Positions 26,248-36,195 of a stretch of 64,000 nucleotides of DNA are shown here, piece after piece (position 1 is the stretch's first letter; each line of letters opens with the position of its first letter). The translations under genes and the position numbers were made by a program. The stretch comes from Bacteroides coprosuis DSM 18011 (GTDB lineage Bacteria; Bacteroidota; Bacteroidia; Bacteroidales; Bacteroidaceae), in the NCBI GenBank assembly GCA_000212915.1, contig CM001167.1, positions 62,001 to 126,000 of the forward strand. The letters are read 5' to 3'. The notes below the pieces were generated by a model. That model worked only from the letters and a program-made list of their open reading frames with translations. It was not told the origin of the DNA and searched no databases.

Positions 26248-26396
26248 GGATTATTTCATTTATATGTCATTTTTATATTGTAGATTATCTTATTAATAGC
26301 TCTATTTTTACATTTATTAAGAAATAAACTGATATAGTTTTCCGTTATTTAGAATGTCTATAAGCTATTAAAATTAAATATTACTGTATCTTTGGA

Positions 26397-26404
26397 CATA
26401 TATT
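26397..26404 (+). promoter_or_regulatory. -7 promoter box for cmk-ispH
   Basis: TATCTTTG lies 46 bases before the cmk ATG. Confidence 0.65.
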
Positions 26405-26450
26405 CGAAGTAAAACAGATATATTTTACGCTAATCCAAACATAATCAATT

Positions 26451-27146
26451 ATGAAGAAGATAACTATTGCTGTAGATGGATTTTCATCATGCGGTAAAAG
26501 TACGATGGCTAAAGATTTAGCTCGAGAAATAGGTTATATCTATATAGATAGTGGCGCAATGTACAGAGCTACCACATTGTTTGCTCTTCAAAATAACATA
26601 TTCGATAGTAATAATGAAATAGATACTTCTCTATTAAAAGAATTACTTCCATCAATGATAATTAGTTTTAAACTAAACCCCGAAACAAAAACTCCTGAAA
26701 CTTACTTAAACAACCAGTTAGTAGAGAAAGAAATTCGCTCTATGGAAGTTTCTCAACGAGTAAGTCCTATTGCTGCAATAGACTTTGTGAGAGAGGAGAT
26801 GGTGAAGCAACAGCAGGCTATGGGTAAGAATAAAGGAATTGTCATGGATGGAAGAGATATAGGAACAACTGTTTTTCCTAATGCCGAACTTAAAATATTT
26901 GTAACTGCTACACCACAAGTGAGAGCTCAACGCAGATACGATGAAATGATAGCAAAAACAGGGAAGGCTGATTTTAATGAAATATTAAAAAACATTGAAG
27001 AAAGAGACTATATCGACCAAAATAGAAAAGTGAGTCCACTTAAACAAGCAGACGACGCACTTGTTCTAGACAATAGCAGTTTAACAATTGCCGAACAAAA
27101 AGAGTGGTTACTTCAACAATTTGCACGAGTAGCTTCTCAAAGTTAA
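26451..27146 (+). CDS. cmk: Cytidylate kinase
   Basis: Phosphorylates CMP and dCMP. The 231-residue protein opens with [17 protein letters not shown] (P-loop at about residues 9-17), followed by [12 protein letters not shown], where CMP-binding residues lie. The middle carries [19 protein letters not shown] and the C-terminal part [20 protein letters not shown], all canonical. ispH follows after 22 bases, the same order seen in many Bacteroidales. Confidence 0.96.
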   Translation: MKKITIAVDGFSSCGKSTMAKDLAREIGYIYIDSGAMYRATTLFALQNNIFDSNNEIDTSLLKELLPSMIISFKLNPETKTPETYLNNQLVEKEIRSMEVSQRVSPIAAIDFVREEMVKQQQAMGKNKGIVMDGRDIGTTVFPNAELKIFVTATPQVRAQRRYDEMIAKTGKADFNEILKNIEERDYIDQNRKVSPLKQADDALVLDNSSLTIAEQKEWLLQQFARVASQS

Positions 27147-27168
27147 CAACATTATTACTTAATATTTT

Positions 27169-28032
27169 ATGGCACAAATAGAAATAGATAAAGGCTCTGG
27201 CTTCTGTTTTGGAGTTGTCACAGCCATCACTAAAGCAGAACAGGTTCTAGCTGAAGGTAATAAGCTATACTGTCTAGGAGATATCGTCCATAATAGCAAA
27301 GAGGTAGAGCGCCTAAAAAAAATGGGATTAATATCGATAGACCACAGTCAATTCGAAAAATTAAAAGATGCGACAGTACTTTTAAGAGCACATGGCGAAC
27401 CACCATCAACTTATGAGTTGGCTAAAAAAAATAATATTACAATAATTGACGCTACTTGCCCTGTTGTTCTAAGACTTCAGAAAAAAATAAAGAAAGAGAA
27501 TGATACAGAAGAAGAAAAAGACAAACAAATTGTAATTTATGGGAAAAATGGTCACGCTGAAGTTTTAGGTCTAGTAGGGCAAACAGAAGGAGAAGCCATC
27601 GTCATAGAAAGTTTAGAAGAAGCCAAACAACTTAATTTCAATAGAGATATTCGCCTTTATTCTCAGACGACGAAATCTCTTGATGAATTCCAAAAAATTG
27701 TAGCCTATATTGAAGAGCATATTTCTCCAAATGCTACATTTAAATTCTTTGATACAATCTGTAGGCAGGTAGCAAACCGAATTCCTAATATTAAGAACTT
27801 TGCATCTTCACATGATCTTATTTTCTTTGTTAGTGGTAAAAAAAGCTCCAATGGGAAAATACTATTCAATGAATGTAAAAAGATGAATGAAAATACTCAT
27901 TTTATAGATGGGGTTGAGGAAATCAATTTAGATTTACTTAAAGATGCAAAATCTATTGGTATTTGCGGGGCAACTTCTACACCAAAATGGCTAATGGAAG
28001 AGGTTTTAAATTTTATCCAAAATAAAGAGTAA
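27169..28032 (+). CDS. ispH: 4-hydroxy-3-methylbut-2-enyl diphosphate reductase
   Basis: Last enzyme of the non-mevalonate isoprenoid route, making IPP and DMAPP. The 287-residue protein keeps the three cluster-binding cysteines: GFCFGV (C13), DATCPVV (about C98) and DTICRQVANR (about C198). It also has RAHGEPPSTYE and the C-terminal GATSTPKWLMEEV. It shares a transcript with cmk and supplies precursors to the polyprenyl synthase and menaquinone genes elsewhere in the window. Confidence 0.96.
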   Translation: MAQIEIDKGSGFCFGVVTAITKAEQVLAEGNKLYCLGDIVHNSKEVERLKKMGLISIDHSQFEKLKDATVLLRAHGEPPSTYELAKKNNITIIDATCPVVLRLQKKIKKENDTEEEKDKQIVIYGKNGHAEVLGLVGQTEGEAIVIESLEEAKQLNFNRDIRLYSQTTKSLDEFQKIVAYIEEHISPNATFKFFDTICRQVANRIPNIKNFASSHDLIFFVSGKKSSNGKILFNECKKMNENTHFIDGVEEINLDLLKDAKSIGICGATSTPKWLMEEVLNFIQNKE

Positions 28033-28076
28033 TAGATTTTAACTTTATTTATTATTTAAGACGTTTGATTTTTATC

Positions 28077-28103
28077 AAAAAAGGAGAATTAACCCCCTTT
28101 TTT
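28077..28103 (+). terminator. Terminator after ispH
   Basis: AAAAAAGG (28077-28084) pairs with CCTTTTTT (28096-28103). The pfkA -7 box begins two bases later, so termination and initiation are packed together. Confidence 0.7.
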
Positions 28104-28104
28104 C

Positions 28105-28112
28105 TATCTTTG
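28105..28112 (+). promoter_or_regulatory. -7 promoter box for pfkA
   Basis: TATCTTTG lies 28 bases before the pfkA ATG, directly behind the ispH terminator. Confidence 0.7.
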
Positions 28113-28140
28113 TAGGAACTACTTTAAAAAGCAAATCGTA

Positions 28141-29121
28141 ATGAAAACTATTCAGTGTGTAGGGATACTAACCTCTGGTGGTGATGCACCAGGAATGAAT
28201 GCAGCTATACGTGCTATTACCCGTGCAGCTGTATATAAAGGGCTCAAAGTCAAAGGGATATATAGAGGATACAAAGGTCTGGTTACCGGAGAAATCAAAG
28301 AATTCAAGAGTGAAGATGTTAGTAACATCATCCAAATGGGTGGAACTATCCTTAAAACAGCAAGATGCAAGGAGTTCAAAACCGAAGAAGGAAGAAAACA
28401 AGCTTATGAAAACATTCAAAAAGAAGGCATCGATGCTCTTATTGTAATCGGTGGTGATGGTTCTCTTAGCGGAGCTAGAATTTTTGCTCAGGAATACAAT
28501 CTGCCTTGCATCGGACTACCTGGCACTATTGATAACGACTTATTTGGTACAGATATTACCATAGGTTATGATACAGCCTTGAATACTATACTTGATGCTG
28601 TGGATAAAATTAGAGATACAGCCTCATCTCACGAAAGACTATTCTTTGTTGAAGTGATGGGACGTGACGCAGGTTTCTTAGCTCTCAATGGAGCTATTGC
28701 TGCTGGAGCAGAAGCTGCTATTATACCAGAATTCAGCACAAAAGATGACCAATTAGAAGCTTTAATTAGTCGTGGATTTAGAAAATCTAAAACAAGTAGT
28801 ATCGTACTTGTAGCAGAAAGCGAACTAACAGGTGGAGCAATGCACTTAGCTGAACGCGTTAAAAATGAATATCCTCAATATGATGTACGTGTTACTATTC
28901 TGGGCCACTTACAACGTGGTGGTAGTCCAAGTGCCAACGATCGTATCTTAGCTAGTCGCTTGGGTGTAGCAGCTATTGATGCCCTTATGGAAGGTTATCA
29001 CAATGTAATGATTGGTATAGAAAATGATGAAGTAGTTTATGTTCCTTTTAGAAAAGCTATAAAGAATGATAAACCGATAAAAGAAGAGTTAGTGCAAGTA
29101 CTTGCTGAACTTTCTATCTAA
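28141..29121 (+). CDS. pfkA: 6-phosphofructokinase, ATP-dependent type
   Basis: Phosphorylates fructose 6-phosphate in glycolysis. At 326 residues it fits the short bacterial PfkA. The N-terminus has [20 protein letters not shown]; the ATP site reads [12 protein letters not shown], with Gly after GGD as in ATP-users rather than the Asp of PPi-users. The catalytic [20 protein letters not shown] follows, then [12 protein letters not shown] and [15 protein letters not shown]. It is monocistronic between a promoter and a terminator. Confidence 0.96.
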   Translation: MKTIQCVGILTSGGDAPGMNAAIRAITRAAVYKGLKVKGIYRGYKGLVTGEIKEFKSEDVSNIIQMGGTILKTARCKEFKTEEGRKQAYENIQKEGIDALIVIGGDGSLSGARIFAQEYNLPCIGLPGTIDNDLFGTDITIGYDTALNTILDAVDKIRDTASSHERLFFVEVMGRDAGFLALNGAIAAGAEAAIIPEFSTKDDQLEALISRGFRKSKTSSIVLVAESELTGGAMHLAERVKNEYPQYDVRVTILGHLQRGGSPSANDRILASRLGVAAIDALMEGYHNVMIGIENDEVVYVPFRKAIKNDKPIKEELVQVLAELSI

Positions 29122-29150
29122 TCATACTGAATCAAATATTATAATATGAT

Positions 29151-29190
29151 AAGGACTTGTCTTTTAATAGATGAGTCCTTTTTCTTTTTT
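29151..29190 (+). terminator. Terminator after pfkA
   Basis: AAGGACT (29151-29157) and AGTCCTT (29174-29180) form a stem followed by a T-rich tract. Confidence 0.75.
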
Positions 29191-29347
29191 AAATTTTAAT
29201 CAAGACTGATTTATCGAAGTCTATACTTACAGAAAACAAGAGGTATTACTCTAATAGGTAAGAATACACTAATATCGCCTTATGTACTCTTAATTTGTAG
29301 AAGAAAGACAAGGCATTGCGGGGTTATTTCACCCCTTTAAGAATATG

Positions 29348-29410
29348 ACTTTGACACCGACATGAGAACACTCTGACACCGACATGACGATTACATGTCG
29401 GTGTCAAAGT
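29348..29410. repeat. Dispersed intergenic repeat, copy 2 (TGACACCGACAT motifs)
   Basis: Between the convergent pfkA and gltA genes, ACTTTGACACCGACAT (29348-29363) is followed by TGACACCGACAT (29374-29385) and the inverted ATGTCGGTGTCAAAGT (29395-29410). Motif spacing is 22 and 21 bp, as in copy 1. This is the best-preserved copy. The remaining sequence of the 29191-29538 gap shows no gene. Confidence 0.85.
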
Positions 29411-29484
29411 ATACTATCTTTCCTCTTAAAATACGCCATCTCGCTAACAGTTTAAAAGAGGTTTGCTCATTAACAGAAATATAA

Positions 29485-29515
29485 AATGGGCTACCTAAAA
29501 AATAGATAGCCCATT
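29485..29515 (-). terminator. Terminator of the gltA-icd-acnA cluster
   Basis: AATGGGCTA (29485-29493) and TAGCCCATT (29507-29515) are perfect arms just after the gltA stop on the minus strand. The following tract is only weakly T-rich. Confidence 0.65.
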
Positions 29516-29538
29516 GTTGAGAGAGAGTATAAAAAAAC

Positions 29539-30882
29539 TTATCTCCTACTTAAAGGAACATAATCTTGATCAGTAACAACTGTCTTATAAGCAGGACGGA
29601 TAATACGTTTACCTTGGAAGTTTAATTCTTCATTTCTATGAGCACACCATCCTACGATACGAGCCATAGCAAATAATGGAGTATAGATTTCATGAGGTAA
29701 TCCTATCATTTCATATACGAAACCTGAATAGAAGTCCACATTACTTGAAACTGTCTTTCCATTTGCTTTTACTCTAGCAAAAGTCTTAATCGCTCGATCT
29801 TCAAGCAGCTCAAGGAATGCAAATTCTTTTTCTCTTCCTTTTTCCTTAGCCAAATCTCTAGCCAATTCTCTTAACAATAAAGCTCTTGGATCTGAAATGG
29901 TATACACAGCATGGCCAATACCGTAAATAAGACCACTCTTATTGTATACTTCTTTACGCAACATGCGTTCAAAGTATGCATCAATTTCTTTGATATCCGA
30001 CCAGTTGGTTATGTTTTCTTGTAAGTGATGGAACATATCCACAACTTGTATATTGGCACCACCATGAAGAGGTCCTTTTAAGGAGCCTATACCAGCAGCA
30101 ATAGCAGAGTAAGTATCTGTACCCGTTGATGATGTTACACGTACTGAGAATGTAGAGTTGTTACCACCACCGTGTTCAGCGTGCAACATGAGTAATAAAT
30201 CTAATGTACGAGCATCCAACTCAGTGAAGTCTTTCATTAGCATATACAAAAAGTTTGCTGCTAAACTTAATTCTTCTCTAGGGTGCCTTACGTGTAATGA
30301 ACGACCAAAGGTAGCGTGTCTCAACATATTATAGGCATATGCTATAATGGTGGGGAATTTAGCTATCAAGTTAATACTTTGGCGCATCAAGTTATCACGA
30401 GAAGTATCATCAGGATTTTCATCAAACGTATATAATTCGAGAACACTACGAGCCAAAATATTCATAATATTAGAGCCTTCTAGTTCTAATATGTTCATAA
30501 ATGTTTTATGCTCCAAAGCTGTATTATCTACCAATAGCTTTCTAAAATCTTCCAATTCATCTCTATCAGGCAAATCTCCCGATAAGAGCAAATAAGCTAC
30601 CTCCTCAAACCCAAAGCGCTTATCAGCCATCACCCCATGTGCTAAATCTTCAACATCATATCCTCTATAGAAAAGCTTTCCAGGAATAGGCTTCATGCCT
30701 CCCCCTTCAATCCTTTCATAACCTACAACATTACCTATTCTGGTTAATCCAACTAAGACTCCTGTACCGTCATCGTTACGTAAGCCTCGTTTTACATCAT
30801 ATTTTTTGAATAGGTCATTATCAATCTTGGCACAATCTTTCATCTTTTCTGAAAGCTTGTAAATTAAAAATTCATCTTTCAT
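29539..30882 (-). CDS. gltA: Citrate synthase
   Basis: Condenses oxaloacetate and acetyl-CoA. The 447-residue protein carries the active-site segments LMLHAEHGGGNNSTF, GIGHAVYTISDPRA and NVDFYSGFVYEMIGLP, with catalytic His and Asp retained. YRGYDVEDLAHG near residue 70 is also typical. It is the last gene of the acnA-icd-gltA cluster (21 bases after icd). In anaerobic Bacteroidales this oxidative branch mainly supplies 2-oxoglutarate for glutamate rather than a full TCA cycle; that part is family knowledge. Confidence 0.95.
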   Translation of the reverse strand: MKDEFLIYKLSEKMKDCAKIDNDLFKKYDVKRGLRNDDGTGVLVGLTRIGNVVGYERIEGGGMKPIPGKLFYRGYDVEDLAHGVMADKRFGFEEVAYLLLSGDLPDRDELEDFRKLLVDNTALEHKTFMNILELEGSNIMNILARSVLELYTFDENPDDTSRDNLMRQSINLIAKFPTIIAYAYNMLRHATFGRSLHVRHPREELSLAANFLYMLMKDFTELDARTLDLLLMLHAEHGGGNNSTFSVRVTSSTGTDTYSAIAAGIGSLKGPLHGGANIQVVDMFHHLQENITNWSDIKEIDAYFERMLRKEVYNKSGLIYGIGHAVYTISDPRALLLRELARDLAKEKGREKEFAFLELLEDRAIKTFARVKANGKTVSSNVDFYSGFVYEMIGLPHEIYTPLFAMARIVGWCAHRNEELNFQGKRIIRPAYKTVVTDQDYVPLSRR

Positions 30883-30902
30883 AGTTACCAGTTTAAATTA
30901 AA

Positions 30903-32096
30903 TTACAAATCCTTGATTCGTTTAACTAACTCGTCACCGAAATCCGTTGTAGTTAATTGAACGCTATTTTCCATAAATCGAGCTAAGTCATAGGTTGCTC
31001 TACTTGCTTCAAAACTTTGTTCAAGTACTTTAACAACTAAGTCTGCGGCTTCTTGCCATCCCATATATTCAAGCATCATCACTGCTGATAAAATAATAGA
31101 ACATGGATTCACCTTATTTTGACCAGCAATGGCTGGAGCAGTACCATGGGTTGCTTCAAAAATAGCATAACCAGTATCGTAATTTATATTTGCACCTGGA
31201 GCGATACCTATACCTCCTACCATCGCAGCCAATTGATCGGATATATAGTCACCGTTTAGGTTTAATGTAGCAATAACACTATAGTTTTTAGGCTTAGTTA
31301 AAGTGTTTTGCAAAAATGCATCTGCGATATTATCATTAATAGTGAGTTTACCTGAAGCAATAGCATCACCAAATTCTCTTTCGGCTAACTCATAACCCCA
31401 TTTACGGAATCCACCTTCAGTAAACTTCATTATATTCCCTTTGTGTACTAAAGTAACAGTTGGTAATTCATGATCAATAGCATATTGACAAGCTGCTCTC
31501 ACTAAGCGTTCTGTTCCTTCTTTTGAAACAGGTTTTATACCAAAAGAGGAAGTCTCTGGAAAACGCACTTTGGTTACACCCATTTCATTGTGAATGAAAT
31601 CATAAAACTTCTTTGCTTCTGGAGTGCCTGCCTCCCACTCAATACCAGCATAGATATCTTCTGTATTTTCTCTGAAGATATGCATATCTACAAGCCAAGG
31701 AGCCTTAACTGGAGATTCAATACCCTTAAACCACCTTACTGGGCGTAAGCAAACATATAAGTCGAGAGTTTGTCTTAATGCCACATTTAGTGAACGAATA
31801 CCTCCACCGATAGGAGTGGTTAAAGGTCCCTTAATACCCACTAAATACTCCCTAAAAGCATCTAATGTTTCATCAGGTAACCAAGATTCAGTTTGGTTAA
31901 AAGCTTTTTCTCCAGCAAGTACTTCTTTCCACTCAATAGCACGTTTGTTGCTATAAGCTTTTTGAATGGCTGCATCAATTACTTTTTGCATTACTGGAGT
32001 TATCTCTGCTCCTACTCCATCTCCCATTATAAAGGGAATAATTGGTTTATCAGGAACAATAAGTTTCCCTTTTTTATCTTTAGTTATTTTATTCAT
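30903..32096 (-). CDS. icd: Isocitrate dehydrogenase (probably NADP-dependent)
   Basis: Oxidatively decarboxylates isocitrate to 2-oxoglutarate. The 397-residue protein has [14 protein letters not shown] at the N-terminus and the substrate loop [20 protein letters not shown], where the serine equals the regulatory phospho-site of E. coli Icd. Other motifs are [27 protein letters not shown], and the dinucleotide loop [19 protein letters not shown]. The latter favours NADP by resemblance, without proof. It starts two bases after the acnA stop, so the genes are tightly coupled. Confidence 0.94.
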   Translation of the reverse strand: MNKITKDKKGKLIVPDKPIIPFIMGDGVGAEITPVMQKVIDAAIQKAYSNKRAIEWKEVLAGEKAFNQTESWLPDETLDAFREYLVGIKGPLTTPIGGGIRSLNVALRQTLDLYVCLRPVRWFKGIESPVKAPWLVDMHIFRENTEDIYAGIEWEAGTPEAKKFYDFIHNEMGVTKVRFPETSSFGIKPVSKEGTERLVRAACQYAIDHELPTVTLVHKGNIMKFTEGGFRKWGYELAEREFGDAIASGKLTINDNIADAFLQNTLTKPKNYSVIATLNLNGDYISDQLAAMVGGIGIAPGANINYDTGYAIFEATHGTAPAIAGQNKVNPCSIILSAVMMLEYMGWQEAADLVVKVLEQSFEASRATYDLARFMENSVQLTTTDFGDELVKRIKDL

Positions 32097-32098
32097 AG

Positions 32099-34342
32099 TT
32101 ATCTAGCGTTTAATGCAGATCCAGCACGGAACCATTCAATCTGCTGTTGGTTATAGGTATGTTGAACTTCAAATTCATCTTTTGAACCATCTGTATGAGT
32201 TACCACTACTTTCAGATTCTTATTAGGAGCGAAATCTTTTAATCCGATAATAGACAATTTGTCTTTTTCTTGAATCTTATTATAATCTGCAGGATTTATA
32301 AATGTAATAGCAAGCATCCCCTGTTTCTTTAAGTTGGTTTCGTGAATACGAGCAAAACTCTTAGCTAGAATAGCTTTTACATTTAAGAAACGAGGTTCCA
32401 TAGCAGCATGCTCTCTACTTGAGCCTTCACCATAGTTATCTTCGGCTACAACAATTGAAGAAATCTCTTTAGCCTTGTATTGTTTCGCAGTACCCGAAAC
32501 TGTCTCATAAGTAGAGGTTAGTTGATTCCATACTTTATTAGCTTCATCATTGAATGCATTTATAGCACCCATAAGCATGTTATCAGATATATTTTCAAGA
32601 TGTCCTCTAAATCTTAACCAAGGACCAGCCATAGAAATATGGTCTGTAGTACATTTTCCTTTTGCTTTAATAAGAAGAGGCATATCTACCAAATCGCCAC
32701 CATTCCATTTAGGGAAAGGTTGAAGCAACTGTAAACGTTGAGAATCCGAAGCCACATTAATTTCTTTTTTAGCTCCTGTGGGCGCAGTATAACCAGCACT
32801 ACCATCTTCAAATCCTTTTGGAGGCAATTCGTATCCACTAGGTTCTTCTAGTTTCACCAATTCTCCTTTATCGTTTTTCAATTTATCAGTAAGAGGATTA
32901 AAACATAAATCACCAGCAATCGTCAATGCAGTAACTAGCTCTGGTGAAGCAACAAAAGCATGAGTATTTGGATTGCCATCTGCACGTTTAGCAAAATTTC
33001 TATTGAAAGAAGTTACTATAGAGTTTTTGCGTGTAGGGTCATCAGTATGACGTTTCCACTGACCAATACAAGGTCCACAAGCATTTGCCATTATTGTAGC
33101 TCCCACTTTATCAAAAACATCCAGCATTCCATCTCGCTCGATAGTAGCTCTAATCTTTTCAGACCCTGGATTTACAATAAATGGAGAAGCCACCTTAATT
33201 CCTTTGTTTACAGCTTGTTTAGCAACCGATACAGCTCTTGTAATATCTTCATAAGAAGAGTTAGTACAAGAACCTATCAAACCCACTTCCATCTTTCGAG
33301 GATAATCATTTTTCTTTACTTTTTCTGCAAACTCAGATATTGGAGTAGCAGCATCTGGTGTAAATGGACCATTTATATAAGGTTCTAATTGAGATAAATC
33401 TATCTCTATAACTCGATCATAATATTTTTCAGGATCAGCCTCAACTTCTGGATCTGGACGAAGATCTTTTTCTACAGTATTAGCAAGCTTAGCTACTTCT
33501 TCTCTATTAGTAGCATTCAAATACACACCCATTCTATCATCATAGGGGAATAAAGATGTAGTTGCGCCTACTTCAGCACCCATATTACAAATTGTGCCTT
33601 TACCAGTACCAGACAAGGATTTAGTGCCTTCACCAAAATATTCTATAATGGCATTGGTTCCTCCTTTAACAGTAAGTATCCCAGCTAGTTTCAGAATAAC
33701 ATCTTTTGGAGCAGCCCAACCATTCAGTTTGCCTATTAGCTTAACCCCAATAAGTTTTGGCATTTTTAATTCCCATTCCATACCAGTCATTACATCAACA
33801 GCATCTGCACCACCCACACCAATGGCAACCATCCCTAGACCTCCAGCATTGGGAGTATGAGAGTCTGTTCCAACCATCATTCCACCTGGGAAAGCGTAGT
33901 TTTCAAGTACAATTTGGTGTATAATACCCGAACCAGGCTCCCAAAAGCCAATATTATAGCGAGAAGAAACATCACGTAAGAAATCATACACTTCTCCATT
34001 TGTCTTATTCGCTATCTGTAAATCTTTTTTGGAACCTTGATAAGCCTGAATCAAGTGGTCACAATGTACCGTTGAGGGAACTGCCACTTTCTCTTTGCCA
34101 GCATTCATAAATTGGAGAAGAGCCATCTGAGCAGTAGCATCTTGCATAGCAACTCTATCAGGTCTAAAGTTCACGTAATCCACTCCCCTCTCATAATTCT
34201 TAAGATCTTCATCTTTAAAGAGATGAACATAAATTATTTTCTCAGCCAAGGTTAAAGGTCTATTCAAAACCGATCTTACTTTGGCAATTTTACTGGGATA
34301 CGCTTTATAGAAGTTGCGTATCATTTCAATATCATGTACCAT
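32099..34342 (-). CDS. acnA: Aconitate hydratase
   Basis: Isomerises citrate to isocitrate using a 4Fe-4S cluster. The 747-residue protein resembles the mitochondrial aconitase branch. It has [20 protein letters not shown], the cluster cysteines in [10 protein letters not shown] and [11 protein letters not shown], and the swivel-domain motif [18 protein letters not shown]. The ATG at 34342 gives the usual N-terminus [15 protein letters not shown]; an in-frame extension of 39 residues upstream has no family character. It is the first gene of the acnA-icd-gltA cluster. Confidence 0.94.
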   Translation of the reverse strand: MVHDIEMIRNFYKAYPSKIAKVRSVLNRPLTLAEKIIYVHLFKDEDLKNYERGVDYVNFRPDRVAMQDATAQMALLQFMNAGKEKVAVPSTVHCDHLIQAYQGSKKDLQIANKTNGEVYDFLRDVSSRYNIGFWEPGSGIIHQIVLENYAFPGGMMVGTDSHTPNAGGLGMVAIGVGGADAVDVMTGMEWELKMPKLIGVKLIGKLNGWAAPKDVILKLAGILTVKGGTNAIIEYFGEGTKSLSGTGKGTICNMGAEVGATTSLFPYDDRMGVYLNATNREEVAKLANTVEKDLRPDPEVEADPEKYYDRVIEIDLSQLEPYINGPFTPDAATPISEFAEKVKKNDYPRKMEVGLIGSCTNSSYEDITRAVSVAKQAVNKGIKVASPFIVNPGSEKIRATIERDGMLDVFDKVGATIMANACGPCIGQWKRHTDDPTRKNSIVTSFNRNFAKRADGNPNTHAFVASPELVTALTIAGDLCFNPLTDKLKNDKGELVKLEEPSGYELPPKGFEDGSAGYTAPTGAKKEINVASDSQRLQLLQPFPKWNGGDLVDMPLLIKAKGKCTTDHISMAGPWLRFRGHLENISDNMLMGAINAFNDEANKVWNQLTSTYETVSGTAKQYKAKEISSIVVAEDNYGEGSSREHAAMEPRFLNVKAILAKSFARIHETNLKKQGMLAITFINPADYNKIQEKDKLSIIGLKDFAPNKNLKVVVTHTDGSKDEFEVQHTYNQQQIEWFRAGSALNAR

Positions 34343-34460
34343 ACTTAAGGTTTTTATATCGTTGTTCAGTTTATTAACACTTGCTATTTGATTTATGTTT
34401 AAGCATTTAAGGCTTTTGTAAGTTGTAATTATTTGCCAAATTCTTTTTTTATTACACAAA

Positions 34461-34492
34461 AAAAGCAGATAAGCCCATTTAAGCTTATCTGC
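34461..34492 (-). terminator. Terminator of the acyl-ACP thioesterase gene
   Basis: GCAGATAAGC (34465-34474) and GCTTATCTGC (34483-34492) are perfect arms. On the minus strand the stem is followed by seven T, upstream of the acnA start. Confidence 0.88.
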
Positions 34493-34520
34493 CCTATTTA
34501 AATCTATAAATTTTTCTCTA

Positions 34521-35276
34521 TTATTTTTTAGTGTTAAAAATAATTTTAGATCGACAAACTACTTGTTCGTCATTTCGTTTTACTTCAATATGATATTCTA
34601 TCTCATCTACAGCATCAACATAAAAGCTTAGCTTATCACCATAATAACTTTCTGCCACGTATGCCATTTCAAATCTCTTCACACCTTGATATTTGAATTT
34701 TTCCAGAGGAAACAGGTCTAATATATGTTCGATATAACATACACTATTTACATGTCCATTTATATCTATGTCCGTATATTTCGCTTCTAAGTGAGTTATG
34801 GGTGTAGTCGTAGATACTTTTATTCGAGAAGGCTTATCAATAGGACAAGGCTTATCTACTATATATTGACTAATATCACCACCGTGAAGTTCTATTAAAT
34901 TAGCTGGTTTACGAGTATTTAGATTAATCATTGCCCACACAGAGCGTGCATAGCCAATACATTTATCGTCTTTATCATATATCGCATAATTTCTATCTGT
35001 AAATAAGCGATAAACATTCTCTACCCATGTCTGTATTGTGAAATTCTCATATTGATAAGGCAAATCATCCAACTCAATTGCTAACCGTGAAAGTACCCAA
35101 GTATAGTTATCTTCGTTTAGCTTAGCTATACCAAAACCTCTTTCTGAGGAGTGAAAGCCTGCACAGTTTAATAAATGATTCCCCAATACTCCTAACGTTA
35201 ACTTGCCTGAGAAGTCAACATGAAATGGTTCGGCAACATATTTGTATGAACCTATTTTCTTATCATTATCCATCAT
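34521..35276 (-). CDS. Acyl-ACP thioesterase
   Basis: Releases free fatty acids from acyl-carrier protein. The 251-residue protein has two hot-dog domains. The N-terminal domain covers about residues 10-140 ([31 protein letters not shown]) and the C-terminal domain carries the catalytic cluster [19 protein letters not shown] with Asn, His and Glu of FatA-type enzymes. Translation may start at residue 1 or at the adjacent second Met. It has its own promoter and terminator. Confidence 0.9.
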   Translation of the reverse strand: MMDNDKKIGSYKYVAEPFHVDFSGKLTLGVLGNHLLNCAGFHSSERGFGIAKLNEDNYTWVLSRLAIELDDLPYQYENFTIQTWVENVYRLFTDRNYAIYDKDDKCIGYARSVWAMINLNTRKPANLIELHGGDISQYIVDKPCPIDKPSRIKVSTTTPITHLEAKYTDIDINGHVNSVCYIEHILDLFPLEKFKYQGVKRFEMAYVAESYYGDKLSFYVDAVDEIEYHIEVKRNDEQVVCRSKIIFNTKK

Positions 35277-35302
35277 AGTTCATTTAGTCCATTAAGAATT
35301 GG

Positions 35303-35310
35303 CAAAGATA
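35303..35310 (-). promoter_or_regulatory. -7 promoter box for the acyl-ACP thioesterase
   Basis: TATCTTTG on the minus strand, 26 bases before the gene start. Confidence 0.7.
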
Positions 35311-35437
35311 CTCTAAATAGAAGTTATCGACTTACTGCCGCTCGATAAATTTTGTTTCTATTTATTTTAAAAGACTAATACTTCTACTTTAAATCGTTAA
35401 ATGTACTACTCAGAAGAAAGAAACTTAAATTTATTCC

Positions 35438-35445
35438 TATCTTTG
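35438..35445 (+). promoter_or_regulatory. -7 promoter box for the SlyD-type gene
   Basis: TATCTTTG lies 60 bases before the ATG at 35506. Confidence 0.6.
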
Positions 35446-35505
35446 CCAAACTTTATACGTACTACTCTGTTAGTACTCTATTCTTTAACTTAAAAATTGA
35501 TTTCA

Positions 35506-36117
35506 ATGGCTATTACTGATAATAAGTATATTGCAGTAGCATACAAATTATATGCACTAGAAGATGGTAATAAAGAGATGATTGAAGAGGCGACAATTGA
35601 CCGCCCATTCCAGTTTATCTCTGATTTAGGAACAACTCTTCCAGCATTTGAACTTGGAGTAAAAGATTTGAAAAAAGGAGAAAGCTTTTCTCTTACTTTG
35701 ACTAAAGATCAAGCTTATGGTGACTATAACGAAGAACATGTTCTTGAATTACCAAAACATATCTTTGAAGTAGATGGAAAGTTTGACAACGAACACATCT
35801 TCCCAGGTAACATTGTTCCTCTTATGGATGAAGATGGTCGTACTCTAAACGGTGCTGTACTTGAAGTAAAAGACGATATCGTTGTTATGGATATGAATCA
35901 CCCACTAGCTGGTAGTGACATCGTATTCGAAGGTAGCGTTGTTGAAACAAGACCTGCTACTACAGAAGAAATTCAAGGTATGGTTAATATGATCACTGGC
36001 GAAGGCGGTGGTTGTGGTTGTGGCTGTGGTTCATCGGACGATTGTGGATGTGGCTCTTCAGATAATGAAGGAGGCTGTGGATGCAATAGTGGTGGTTGCG
36101 GTAGCGGCTGTTGCTAA
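35506..36117 (+). CDS. SlyD-type FKBP peptidyl-prolyl isomerase
   Basis: 203-residue cytoplasmic prolyl isomerase and chaperone. The split FKBP domain flanks an inserted IF flap: LGTTLPAFELGVKDLKKGES, then DQAYGDYNEEHVLELPKHIF, then NHPLAGSDIVFEGSVV. The last 35 or so residues form a Gly/Cys-rich tail with more than a dozen Cys (GCGCGCGSS, GGCGCNSGGCGSGCC), analogous to the metal-binding tail of E. coli SlyD but richer in Cys than in His. The ATG at 35506 is used instead of an upstream TTG. Confidence 0.92.
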   Translation: MAITDNKYIAVAYKLYALEDGNKEMIEEATIDRPFQFISDLGTTLPAFELGVKDLKKGESFSLTLTKDQAYGDYNEEHVLELPKHIFEVDGKFDNEHIFPGNIVPLMDEDGRTLNGAVLEVKDDIVVMDMNHPLAGSDIVFEGSVVETRPATTEEIQGMVNMITGEGGGCGCGCGSSDDCGCGSSDNEGGCGCNSGGCGSGCC

Positions 36118-36138
36118 TATTAATTGACTTTAATCAGC

Positions 36139-36178
36139 AAAATAAAAGGAGAGATTTTTCAATCTCTCCTTTTATTTT
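36139..36178. terminator. Bidirectional terminator between SlyD-type and desulfidase genes
   Basis: AAAATAAAAGGAGAGATT (36139-36156) and AATCTCTCCTTTTATTTT (36161-36178) are perfect 18-bp arms around a 4-base loop, and serve both convergent genes. Confidence 0.92.
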
Positions 36179-36195
36179 TATCCTATCGACGTTCA

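Noticed and set aside
34343-34459. Longer aconitase start 39 codons upstream
   Set aside because: The added residues are not aconitase-like, and the family N-terminus begins at 34342.
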